This document shows, piece by piece, positions 1 through 8,673 of a DNA stretch of 64,000 bases. The stretch is from positions 372,001 through 436,000 of the forward strand of contig NZ_CP066775.1 of the NCBI RefSeq assembly GCF_009754905.2, read 5' to 3'. The notes beneath the pieces were generated by a model. That model saw nothing but the letters and a program-made list of their open reading frames with translations. It ran no database searches and had not been told where the DNA came from. Both the position numbers and the translations under genes were made by a program. Source of the stretch: Mucilaginibacter ginkgonis (GTDB taxonomy: Bacteria; Bacteroidota; Bacteroidia; Sphingobacteriales; Sphingobacteriaceae). Within the stretch, counting starts at the first letter, position 1. Each line of letters begins with the position of its first letter.

Positions 1-297
1 AATATGCACATAAATGCGGGCTTTAAAATTACAGAAAATTTGCCCGAATTTGAATTCAGGGATTATGTGATATGGTTACAGAAGATAGTGCTTAACAATA
101 ATACCAGTCAATATTTTGATAACGACTCACTACGTAATCAAATAATTCATAAAATGATTTACCTGGCAAGAAATATGGAAATTGGTACAGCTGATCTATT
201 TTTTCTATTCAAAGTAATGTTTAATATTTTTGGAACGGCGAATATTTTAAAATTTTTCAGGTATCGCTCCGTATATCTAAAGATACTCAATAATTAA
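1..297 (+). CDS. C-terminal part of a protein, probably a glycosyltransferase
   Basis: The frame is open from the first base of the window, so this is the 3' part of a longer gene. About 98 residues are visible, ending in a basic, aromatic tail (KFFRYRSVYLKILNN). No catalytic motif is in view. It ends 4 bp before the next glycosyltransferase and shares its strand and AT-rich style, so it probably belongs to the same polysaccharide operon. That it is a family 2 glycosyltransferase is a guess from position and tail character only. The methionine at base 4 is probably internal. Confidence 0.5.
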   Translation, partial: NMHINAGFKITENLPEFEFRDYVIWLQKIVLNNNTSQYFDNDSLRNQIIHKMIYLARNMEIGTADLFFLFKVMFNIFGTANILKFFRYRSVYLKILNN

Positions 298-301
298 CAA
301 C

Positions 302-1171
302 ATGATCAAAGCATCCTTCATTATAGTTAACTATAATCGCAAACAAGAATTGTTAATCACTATTGCTAAGACATTAGAGGTTATAGGAAATGATTTATCT
401 CTATATGAAATAATTATAGTTGATAACGCTTCAACGGACGGAAGCAGGGATGCTATAAAAGAGCAGTTCCCAAATATAATTCTTATAGAAAATCTTGTTA
501 ATACAGGTGCCCCGGCTTGGAACCTTGGGTTCGCAATTGCAAAAGGCAAATATTTTATTATCCTTGACGATGACAGCCAGTTAGATAGCGGGCTTAACGG
601 CGCGCTTTCATTTTTAGATAGTCAGCCCCATGTAGGCGTACTGGCACTTAACATAACCGGAGGGGCTTTTCAAACCAATCATTGGAATGATTGTGGCGAA
701 TATGCTGGTTTTATAGGATGCGGGGCAATAATCAAAAAAGAACTCTATGATAAAATTGGAGGCTACGCTGACTGGATATTTTTGTATACAAATGAATATG
801 AATATGGTATAAGGTGCTTAAATGCAGGCTATAAAATTTTATTCTACAAAGACTGCCACGTTACTCACCGCACAAGTAGTATTAATCGCAGCAATCAGCG
901 CCTTATAACATTTTCCGTACGCAATGAGATGGCTATTGTGTTCAAATATTTTAGCAAAAAACACCGCAATTTATACTTAACGAGGGTTTTTCTTAATAAT
1001 CTAAAGGGAATTTTTAAATATGGCTTAAAATCCGTTAGCTGGTATGTTACTGCTCTAAAAGAATTTCATAAAATAAAAACGACTCTTGTACATACACCTG
1101 TAAAACCAGAAGTGGAGAAATTTTACAGCGAAGACGTGTGGTCCACTAAAAAATTTGCTAAGATAATTTAA
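302..1171 (+). CDS. Family 2 glycosyltransferase (first of a tandem pair)
   Basis: This 289-residue protein has a GT-A fold signature. The nucleotide-binding segment VDNASTDGS lies at about residues 40-48, and the metal-binding acidic triplet LDDDS at about 88-92. A YTNEYEYGIRCLNAGY segment, at about residues 160-175, matches the conserved catalytic-base region of GT2 enzymes. The family transfers a sugar from a nucleotide donor to a lipid-linked or growing glycan on the cytoplasmic side of the membrane. No transmembrane segment is evident. The downstream neighbour is a close paralogue sharing the NTGAPAWNLGF and GGYADWIFLY blocks. Donor and linkage cannot be read from the sequence. Confidence 0.88.
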   Translation: MIKASFIIVNYNRKQELLITIAKTLEVIGNDLSLYEIIIVDNASTDGSRDAIKEQFPNIILIENLVNTGAPAWNLGFAIAKGKYFIILDDDSQLDSGLNGALSFLDSQPHVGVLALNITGGAFQTNHWNDCGEYAGFIGCGAIIKKELYDKIGGYADWIFLYTNEYEYGIRCLNAGYKILFYKDCHVTHRTSSINRSNQRLITFSVRNEMAIVFKYFSKKHRNLYLTRVFLNNLKGIFKYGLKSVSWYVTALKEFHKIKTTLVHTPVKPEVEKFYSEDVWSTKKFAKII

Positions 1172-1178
1172 TACCCAC

Positions 1179-2054
1179 ATGAAAGCCTCATTTGTAATTG
1201 TCAACTATAACAGAAAAGATGAACTCCTTTTCACACTCAAAAGTACAAAAGAGCTAATTAGAAACACTGATTACGAGATTGTAGTCGTAGATAACGCCTC
1301 TACAGACGGCAGTGCTGATGCTGTGCGAGAGGCATATCCAGATGTGGTGTTGCTCATAAATTCTGTTAACACGGGAGCACCGGCCTGGAACCTGGGATTT
1401 AAGGCGGCCAAAGGCGACTACTTTGTAATTCTAGATGATGATAGCCACATAGAATATGGTTTAGAAGAAGCGCTGAATTACATGGATGCCAATAAAGATG
1501 TTGGTGTCTTAGCCTTAAATGTAGTAACAGGGCCCTATACCAGCGAGATGTGGGATTGGAAAGATGGCCAAGACACTGTCGGGTTTATAGGATGCGGCGC
1601 CATCTTGAGAAAAGATACATATTATAAAATTGGCGGATATGCTGATTGGATATTCCTTTACGTCAACGAATGGGAGTATGGGCTCCGTTGTATTGATGCC
1701 GGATACAGTGTTAAATTTTTTGAAGATAGCAAGGTCATACACCGCGCCAGCAGTATTAACAGGTCGTCTAAGAGATTAAGAATTTTCGTCACCCAGCATG
1801 AACTCGGCATAGTTTATAAGTTTTTTTCTGTTAAAAGAAATAAATATTTATTAAGAGTAATGATCAATAATCTTAAAATAATCAAACATGGCGATTTTAA
1901 AAACGCTTGGTACAATTTAATTGGGATTTCAAAGTTCTTCAGCCTTGCAAAGAAACTTTCTTACACGCCAGTCTCTCCCGAAGCACAGCAATTGTTTGTA
2001 GAAAATTTTCAAATAACCAAAAAATCGGCGTTCGGCTTTTTACTTGGTAAATAA
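1179..2054 (+). CDS. Family 2 glycosyltransferase (second of a tandem pair)
   Basis: This 291-residue GT-A enzyme is paralogous to the gene just upstream, 7 bp away. It keeps VDNASTDGS (about residues 38-46), the LDDDS metal site (about 85-89), NTGAPAWNLGF, and an ED-type acidic motif in LYVNEWEYGLRC. Both copies are intact. They probably arose by tandem duplication and then diverged in the C-terminal acceptor part, so they may add two different sugars or two linkages of the same sugar. It is expected to work on the lipid-linked repeat unit at the inner face of the membrane. Confidence 0.88.
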   Translation: MKASFVIVNYNRKDELLFTLKSTKELIRNTDYEIVVVDNASTDGSADAVREAYPDVVLLINSVNTGAPAWNLGFKAAKGDYFVILDDDSHIEYGLEEALNYMDANKDVGVLALNVVTGPYTSEMWDWKDGQDTVGFIGCGAILRKDTYYKIGGYADWIFLYVNEWEYGLRCIDAGYSVKFFEDSKVIHRASSINRSSKRLRIFVTQHELGIVYKFFSVKRNKYLLRVMINNLKIIKHGDFKNAWYNLIGISKFFSLAKKLSYTPVSPEAQQLFVENFQITKKSAFGFLLGK

Positions 2055-2062
2055 AGGAGCAT

Positions 2063-3133
2063 TTGAATACAATGTATTTAAAATATCATTTTAATATTTC
2101 CATCGGTTCTGCCGTCCACAATGCTGGAAATAAAGCGGTAAACGATTGTAAACGGATAATGCTGGATAATGGCTATATCGACCTAGAAATATCTTTCTCA
2201 AAGAAGCCATATATGATAATAACTAATTTTTTGAAATTAGTTTATTATTTGATACGTAGTTATTTGCTGATAAAAAGTCGTTCAATCATTGTCGTGCAGT
2301 ATCCACTGCTTGGTATAAACCGTTTTTTCCCGGCATATATAGGTCTTTTGCATTACAAAAAATGTAAAGTAATTTGCCTGATACATGACATCGAGTCTTT
2401 ACGCTTTCAACGAGACGGGCGTCAAATACAAAAAGAAATTGATGGCTTGAATAGTTATGATTTAGTCATTTCACATAATGAATTGATGACAAAGTGGTTA
2501 AGGAAAAAAGGTTTGAATGTTGTTACTAAAGAGATAAATATGTTTGATTACCTCTTTAAATCAGAACTAATAAATGTTAGAATCAATAACGACATAAGTG
2601 CAAAACAAGTGGCATTCGCAGGTAATCTACAACGGGGGAAATTTCTGTCGAAATTAAAGTGCCTGCCCGGGAAGGTCAAGTTTATCATTTTCGGGACCTT
2701 AGAGGATCTCAGTATACCTGATGGGGAAAATGTTTTTTATGACGGTTCTTACGCTCCAGATCAGTTGCTTGGACATTTGAAAGGTAATTTCGGCCTGATA
2801 TGGGACGGAGACGAAACAGCTGACTGCAGCGGCCCCTTCGGAAACTATATACGGTATAATAACCCGCATAAATTATCACTCTACCTTGCGGCTGGCTTAC
2901 CAATCATAATGCCCGAAAAAGCTGCTTTGGCGCACCTTATTCATGAATACAAAATTGGATTTACAATAAATGATCTGAGTGAAATTGCTACCGCATTTTT
3001 ACAGATAGGGGAACAGGAATATCATGCTATGCTTAAAAACACTCGGGAGCTATCGCAAAAAGTGAAAGAAGGTTTTTTTTTACAGACAGTTTTAAAAGAT
3101 GTAGAAATAGAGCTCCTGCACCAGGAAAAGTAA
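2063..3133 (+). CDS. Glycosyltransferase, galactofuranosyltransferase-like
   Basis: This is a 356-residue GT-B type sugar transferase. The N-terminal half carries SAVHNAGNKAVND and VQYPLLGINRFFPAYI. The C-terminal half has FAGNLQRGKFL, a GLIWDGD segment and NNPHKLSLYLAAGLPIIMPEKAALA, the pattern of beta-1,6-galactofuranosyltransferases and related enzymes. A UDP-galactopyranose mutase gene lies 4.4 kb downstream in the same locus and would supply UDP-galactofuranose, which supports this assignment by context. The start is either TTG at 2063 or ATG at 2072. An AAAGGAG ribosome site at 2053-2059 fits ATG 2072 at least as well. Confidence 0.72.
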   Translation: MNTMYLKYHFNISIGSAVHNAGNKAVNDCKRIMLDNGYIDLEISFSKKPYMIITNFLKLVYYLIRSYLLIKSRSIIVVQYPLLGINRFFPAYIGLLHYKKCKVICLIHDIESLRFQRDGRQIQKEIDGLNSYDLVISHNELMTKWLRKKGLNVVTKEINMFDYLFKSELINVRINNDISAKQVAFAGNLQRGKFLSKLKCLPGKVKFIIFGTLEDLSIPDGENVFYDGSYAPDQLLGHLKGNFGLIWDGDETADCSGPFGNYIRYNNPHKLSLYLAAGLPIIMPEKAALAHLIHEYKIGFTINDLSEIATAFLQIGEQEYHAMLKNTRELSQKVKEGFFLQTVLKDVEIELLHQEK

Positions 3134-3149
3134 CGCTTTTGATACAAAA

Positions 3150-4325
3150 ATGAAGAAGCTTATAGAAAATCCCAATTTCATGTACATCGCGGCATTTTCA
3201 TTGCCTTTTGCTGTCTATACATTGCAGTGGTCCACTATCTATCCGGCGTTAACAAACCAATTGCTTTATTTCTATTTATTTACATTTACTGTTTGTCTAA
3301 TTCTCGGATCCTTAATACAAATATCCGTCCCTTTTAAATATATACAGATCAAACCTTCGTCTAATAACAGTAAGGTTTTATTTTTATTATACCTCCTTTA
3401 TTTAATAGAATCATTGTATTCGAAGCAGGTTCCTTTACTGCAAATAGCTTCCGGCAGCTTCGAATATTCAGAATATTCTTTTGGTATCCCGGTCCTTCAT
3501 ACATTTCTTATATCGTTTAATACCTTTTACGCTATCTATACGTTTCATCAGTATATTTCCTCCCGAAGAACCCATTTAATATTAACTTTTATACTTGCAA
3601 TATTCCCATTCTTCTTACTCGTGACCAGATCGAGTATATTACATGTGCTATTGGGTTCTTTCTTTGTCTACTTGCTTAGTCGTCCGAATTTATCGATACG
3701 AATCGTTTTAAAAAGTGCAATCGCAATTTTAATTGTGTTATTTTTATTTGGGATGCTGGGGGATATACGTTCTAAAAGCGAAGATTCCTCATATATCGCT
3801 AGAATCTCGGGCGGGACAGAGCAGTTCTTGAACAGTTCCGTTCCTAAGCAATACTACTGGTCATATTTATATATAGCTTCACCTGTAGCTAATCTTCAAA
3901 ACAACATCAATTTTACTTCTGCGCCAGAAGGAGATTACAGGAGTATGATTGTCAACGAATTTGTTCCGACCTTTCTCACCAAATTCACTTTTCATACAGA
4001 AGAAAGGCACTTTAATCAAATCAATCCTTTTCTTAACGTCGGAACGATATATGTTTACTGTTTTTCCGATCTGAGATGGAAAGGAATGTTAATGATGTTT
4101 GTGTACTTTGTTACCATTATCAATTTATACTATATCTTCCTTATTAAAAGTGAACGTTATCGTGTTAGCGGCCTTGCTATTCTTTGCAATATTATAGTGT
4201 TTGCCAATTTTCATAACACGATATCTTATTCGGTAATCAGTCTTCAACTTGTTTATCCTATTATTTTTTCAATGAACCGGTTAGTCAAAAACCGCCATAT
4301 ACAGCAATTCCAAAAGATGGATTAA
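3150..4325 (+). CDS. Wzy-like oligosaccharide repeat-unit polymerase
   Basis: This 391-residue polytopic membrane protein has roughly ten hydrophobic segments spread over its whole length and one large external loop at about residues 215-305. Length, topology and position among glycosyltransferases fit the O-antigen/capsule polymerase (Wzy) group, which joins lipid-linked repeat units in the periplasm. Sequence conservation in this group is very low, so the call rests on topology and context. An O-antigen-ligase-type protein would look similar. It is the last gene before a strong terminator, so it closes the first transcription unit of the locus. Confidence 0.68.
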   Translation: MKKLIENPNFMYIAAFSLPFAVYTLQWSTIYPALTNQLLYFYLFTFTVCLILGSLIQISVPFKYIQIKPSSNNSKVLFLLYLLYLIESLYSKQVPLLQIASGSFEYSEYSFGIPVLHTFLISFNTFYAIYTFHQYISSRRTHLILTFILAIFPFFLLVTRSSILHVLLGSFFVYLLSRPNLSIRIVLKSAIAILIVLFLFGMLGDIRSKSEDSSYIARISGGTEQFLNSSVPKQYYWSYLYIASPVANLQNNINFTSAPEGDYRSMIVNEFVPTFLTKFTFHTEERHFNQINPFLNVGTIYVYCFSDLRWKGMLMMFVYFVTIINLYYIFLIKSERYRVSGLAILCNIIVFANFHNTISYSVISLQLVYPIIFSMNRLVKNRHIQQFQKMD

Positions 4326-4354
4326 AATAGCTGAAAGGTTGTGATGGTTTCAGC

Positions 4355-4398
4355 AAAAAGTTAAACCATACACCAGATGGTTTAACTTTTTTTCTTTT
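4355..4398 (+). terminator. Strong hairpin terminator after the polymerase gene
   Basis: The arms AAAAAGTTAAACCAT and ATGGTTTAACTTTTT are separated by ACACCAG and followed by a T-rich tract. The stem is AT-rich but long and near perfect, and it could act in both directions. It separates the first five polysaccharide genes from the second, decaying part of the locus. Confidence 0.8.
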
Positions 4399-4568
4399 AA
4401 TCATAAATTTCAATTAGAAATTAAAATAAAATTTCAAATTAAAGCTGTAACTTGCATTAATATTAGCACCATCCCCAACGTGGATCGTTTTTACTAAAAT
4501 TACCGCTTCGGGGGATAGTTTCAGTAGTTAACCTCCTTTTTTAGCTTTACTTATAACTATGAAAGATT

Positions 4569-5663
4569 TTGGAAAGATCCTTTTGCAGAGTTATTTACGA
4601 CACCTGCATTTTTAACGTTCAGAAAGTTGGGGGCATTTCGGTTGTTTTTTGTGAATTAATAAATCGCTTAAAACAGGATAACCGACTTTCAATTAATTTT
4701 TTGATCAATGGCGCTCCGTGGAAGAATCTTTTTTTCAGCGATGCATCTGCAGGCGTAACGGAATTAAGCGAATTTCCAGTTACTACCGTTCTATTGCCTT
4801 TTTTTCCGTTGCTAAAATTGCTGCCGTCCAATGTAATATTTCATAGCACTTATCAGCGCTATTGCTTACAAAGCAATGTTTTAAATGTACTTACTATACA
4901 CGATCTGGGTTACGAAAAGGGGATTATGCGACGCGGGATCAAGCGTCGCATCCACCTTTTATTTAAAGGTATCGCCATTAAACGAGCGCATGCGATTGTT
5001 TGCGTTTCTGCCAACACCAAAAAGGATCTGATTAAATTTTACCCTTATTGTCGCTTTGGAAAAGAGGTGCGGGTAATTCACAATGGTGTTCATAAAATTT
5101 TTCTAAACGCGAGATCTTCTCCAACTGTACTAATTGGCAGGCCTTATTTGCTATACGTTGGTGCGCGTTTCGGCTATAAAAATTTTAAAAATGCTGTTTT
5201 GGCAGCCGTCGATGTTCCTGATTTTGATCTGAGGATTTGCGGAGGCGGTCACTTAACTTCAGCTGAGCTCAGATATCTGGAGCGATTACTTCCCGGAAGA
5301 TTCTTTTTCTACCCGGATATAGCTACTGATGCACTACGGGACATGTACAGCGATGCATTCTGTTTGCTTTATCTGTCAGATTACGAAGGGTTTGGAATAC
5401 CAATACTTGAGGCGATGGCTTGCAAATGCCCAGTGATAGCTCTTAATAATTCCAGCATCCCGGAAATTTCGGGTGGAGCCGCCCTCTTGATCGATGATAG
5501 TACGCCTGTTGCTGTCAAAAAGGCAATAAGTTTATTAGACAACGACGATTACCGACAGGGTCTGATTAATAAAGGTCTTGCTCATGCACGGAAATTCACT
5601 TGGGAAAAGGCAGCATCTGAAATGGCAGATCTTTACCTATATTTAAAACAACAACATAAATGA
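4569..5663 (+). CDS. Family 4 glycosyltransferase
   Basis: This 364-residue GT-B enzyme opens with VIYDTCIFNVQKVGGISVVF, typical of mannosyltransferase-like GT4 proteins. It also has LTIHDLGY, the donor-binding LLYVGARFGYKNF, and the EGFGIPILEAMACKCPVIA block containing the EX7E motif, then NNSSIPEISGGAALLID. It transfers a sugar with retention of configuration. The start is awkward: only TTG 4569 is available in frame, while an ATG at 4559 lies in another frame and hits a stop after 18 codons. A start-proximal indel is therefore possible. The gene heads the second transcription unit of the locus, and its neighbours downstream are damaged. Confidence 0.82.
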   Translation: MERSFCRVIYDTCIFNVQKVGGISVVFCELINRLKQDNRLSINFLINGAPWKNLFFSDASAGVTELSEFPVTTVLLPFFPLLKLLPSNVIFHSTYQRYCLQSNVLNVLTIHDLGYEKGIMRRGIKRRIHLLFKGIAIKRAHAIVCVSANTKKDLIKFYPYCRFGKEVRVIHNGVHKIFLNARSSPTVLIGRPYLLYVGARFGYKNFKNAVLAAVDVPDFDLRICGGGHLTSAELRYLERLLPGRFFFYPDIATDALRDMYSDAFCLLYLSDYEGFGIPILEAMACKCPVIALNNSSIPEISGGAALLIDDSTPVAVKKAISLLDNDDYRQGLINKGLAHARKFTWEKAASEMADLYLYLKQQHK

Positions 5664-6334
5664 TTTATTATGAGCGGATATTCAGGTTGATTAGCTCCGA
5701 TGTTTGTCTGCATTTTGCAAATCTGGGCTGGCAAATTCATGGAGTAGTTAATAACCGAGAGAGGTTTTATTTGAACATGGGGATTTCAGAGTCGTTACCC
5801 ATTTATCATACAAATCATTCTTTTTTCAGGTCATCAAAAGTTTTGAACACGTTTCCGGCCAGGAACTCCGCAAATATTTTATTATGCCGAAGGCTTAAGC
5901 GCAGGATGTTAACCGGTTTTAATCATACTGGAATTGAGATACAATTTTTTGAAGTTAACTGAATAAATGTAATGTGCCAGAAAGGGAATACACAGTATAT
6001 AGCTATAAAGGAAAGCAGGTTAGGAACAATATTCACGCTTATGATGTAGCGCAGTTTATTGAGGAATTTGTTCAAGCTCCGAGGATAGCGGAAGTCTATA
6101 ACATTGGAAGCGGAAAAGATACTACACGCTGTTTTGGAAGCTTTTAATATGCCTGCAGAGCTTAGCGGAAAGGAAATGAAATTTAAATATATTGACATGA
6201 ACCGAAAGGGTGACGGTATATGCTATTATAGCGACCTGCGAAAAATGAAATCACATTATCTGCGATGGGAGATTACCAAATCACTTACGACAAATTTTAA
6301 AGAAATTTATGAGTCATGGTTAGGCCAACGGTAA
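5660..6334 (+). pseudogene. Degenerate NAD-dependent epimerase/dehydratase
   Basis: Pieces of one extended short-chain dehydrogenase of the CDP-tyvelose/paratose epimerase type are readable in successive frames. SSDVCLHFANLGWQIHGV (Rossmann start, glycine motif damaged), then HSFFRSSKV, then GFNHTGIEI. After a frame change come YSYKGKQVRNNIHAYDVAQF and YNIGSGKD, and after another change YIDMNRKGDGICYYSDLRK. The central section with the catalytic Tyr/Lys region is missing, so about 100 residues are deleted as well as at least two frameshifts. The 3' end overlaps the original start of the next glycosyltransferase, the layout of a formerly coupled operon. The family assignment rests on recalled family pattern. 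Confidence 0.82.
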
Positions 6335-7545
6335 CAGTTTACACTGCCAGCAGTGTAAATATTGATTGTTTTGATTTTTTAAATAAAACCATTGGTGCCG
6401 CAGGGTATAAAGTTGTGCCACTGTATCTGATCAGTGAGTATGATTACAGAAAGCTGGCTAAAACACGGGGGATCAAAAAGATCTAGTTAGAACTAAAAAT
6501 GTATGTCTTTTATCCACTTTACGTGTTATGGAAGGGTCTTATCTGTATCCCTAACAGCATATTTGTCATCACCAGCAATACGTTCTTTGCACCCCTTTTA
6601 ATGACCTATGTTTTGAGGTTAAAGAAAAGCAAAGTAATTCATATGTTATATGATCTCTTTCCGGATGCGCTTGAAGTGTCTTTTTCTCTCGACGAAAATT
6701 CATCTAAGTCTAAACTCATTGGCAGACTTTTCAAGCAAAGTCAAAAGCTCTGTGAAGCGACGATTTACCTGGGTTCTTTTTTACAATGGCATGCGGAGAA
6801 GAGATGGGGTAAAGCACACATTTCTGAAGTTATAGACATTTCTACTGATTTGTCAAATTATTTAACGCCGAATATTTACAATACAGAAGATAAAAAACTG
6901 ATTATACATTACGGTGGACAGCTAGGACATCTTCATGACGCGCAGGCCATTATCGACGCGGTAAAATTTCTTAAAAATTCTGATCTAGGTCAGTTTGTGG
7001 AGTTTGTTTTTTATGTAAGTGACGCACAGGCTGCGTATTTGGAATCGTCGCTTGAAGGATGTCAGGTAACTGTTTTGTCAGCAGTTCCAAGCCGTCAGTG
7101 GAGGGAAGATATCAGTAATTTTCATATTGGGCTTGTTTCGTTGAGTTCTGGCGGTGCCAGCGTTTGCCTTCCCAGCAAATCATATGCAATGATGGCCGGC
7201 GGACTTGCCATTCTAGCTATATGTCCGTTATGGTCGGACTTGGCGCGTATGGTAAATGAGCTTGATAGCGGTTGGGTGGTTAACAATGCATTGTATACCA
7301 AGCGAAGCGATCTGGAAACGCCGGATTATCTAAATAATATCAAAAAGGAACGTAGTAAAGCATTGCTTTGCCAGGATTTCTATGGTAAGGTAAAGATGAT
7401 TTATCAAAATCCTCACGAGTTGATGAATAAACGTGAAAATGCTTATTACGGAATAAGAAAACATTTTGATATAGAGCATCTGAGTTGCAAATGGAGCGAA
7501 GTATTACAGAGGGTTCAACAAAATACATATTTAAAGGCAGGGTAA
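6316..7545 (+). pseudogene. Glycosyltransferase interrupted by an in-frame amber codon
   Basis: An ATG at 6316 opens a frame encoding MVRPTVTVYTASSVNID, LYLISEYDYRKLAKTRGIKK, and then TAG at 6484-6486. The same frame continues without further stops to 7545. The downstream 348 codons (from ATG 6499) give a GT-B protein with HMLYDLFPDA, IIHYGGQLGHLHDAQ and LPSKSYAMMAGGLAILAI, a family 4-like donor domain. The TAG sits where a tryptophan (TGG) would be natural. ATG 6499 could still produce a protein lacking about 60 N-terminal residues, including the first Rossmann strand, and this would probably be inactive. The original start overlaps the ruined epimerase by 19 bp. Confidence 0.72.
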
Positions 7546-8673
7546 GTGAAGGAATACGATTATTTAATTGTTGGCGCGGGACTGTATGGGGCTGTTTTCG
7601 CATGTGAGGCTTTTAAACGAGGCAAGAGGTGTCTGGTCTTGGACAAAAGAAGCCATATCGCCGGGAACATTTATACAGAGGATATAGAAGGCATTAAAGT
7701 TCACAAGTATGGCGCCCACATCTTCCATACGAATAACCGTGTGCTTTGGGACTATGTAAACGGCTATGCTGAATTCAACAGGTATACGAACTCTCCTCTG
7801 GCAAATTACAAAGGTGAGTTGTTCAACATGCCTTTTAATATGAACACTTTTCACGCTTTATGGAATGTCAAGAAACCAGATGAAGCCAAAAAAATCATAG
7901 ATTCCCAGGTACGGTCACTCAATATTCAACACCCACGTAACCTTGAAGAGCAAGCGCTATCAATGGTTGGTTATGACGTTTATGAGAAGCTTATTAAAGG
8001 TTATACTGAAAAGCAATGGGGAAGGAAAGCTACTGAATTGCCAGCTTTCATAATTAAGCGGCTTCCGGTCAGATATACCTTTGATAATAATTATTTTAAT
8101 GATCGGTATCAGGGGATTCCAATTGGCGGTTATACCAAAATAGTCGACAAACTTCTGTCAGGAGTTGAAGTCAGACTGGAAACCGACTATCTCGATGATA
8201 GACACCATTGGAACAACCTAGCAGAATGCGTTGTGTATACCGGAATGATTGATCAATTTTTTAATTATTGTTTTGGGATCTTGGAATATCGCAGTTTGTT
8301 TTTCGAGCACGAAGTGCTAGACTGTGAGAATTATCAAGGAAACGCAGTTGTCAATTATACAGATGTTGAAACGCCCTTCACCAGGATAATCGAACATAAA
8401 CATTTCGAATTCGGAAACCAGACAAAAACGGTTATAACCAAAGAGTATCCGAAACAATGGAAAGTCGGCGACGAGCCTTATTATCCTGTAAATGATGATG
8501 TAAATAACCTACTCTTTCAACGCTATAAAAATCTGGCGCAGGGCCACCCCAATATAATTTTTGGCGGAAGGCTTGGTGGCTATAAGTATTATGATATGCA
8601 TCAGGTTATCGCCATTGCCTTAAAAAAGATAGCACAGATATTTGATGAGAAAATTCCGCAAATCGATGAATAA
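7546..8673 (+). CDS. glf: UDP-galactopyranose mutase
   Basis: This 375-residue flavoenzyme interconverts UDP-galactopyranose and UDP-galactofuranose, the donor for galactofuranose in surface glycans. The FAD-binding motif VGAGLYGAVFACEA is at about residues 7-20. It is followed by DKRSHIAGNIYTE, the KYGAHIFHTN block (about 53-62), GYTEKQWGR (about 152-160) and LGGYKYYDMHQVI near the C-terminus, all characteristic of the family, and the length is normal. The start is GTG, directly after the TAA of the preceding gene. The gene appears intact although both flanking sugar genes are damaged. It is cytoplasmic. Confidence 0.95.
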   Translation: MKEYDYLIVGAGLYGAVFACEAFKRGKRCLVLDKRSHIAGNIYTEDIEGIKVHKYGAHIFHTNNRVLWDYVNGYAEFNRYTNSPLANYKGELFNMPFNMNTFHALWNVKKPDEAKKIIDSQVRSLNIQHPRNLEEQALSMVGYDVYEKLIKGYTEKQWGRKATELPAFIIKRLPVRYTFDNNYFNDRYQGIPIGGYTKIVDKLLSGVEVRLETDYLDDRHHWNNLAECVVYTGMIDQFFNYCFGILEYRSLFFEHEVLDCENYQGNAVVNYTDVETPFTRIIEHKHFEFGNQTKTVITKEYPKQWKVGDEPYYPVNDDVNNLLFQRYKNLAQGHPNIIFGGRLGGYKYYDMHQVIAIALKKIAQIFDEKIPQIDE

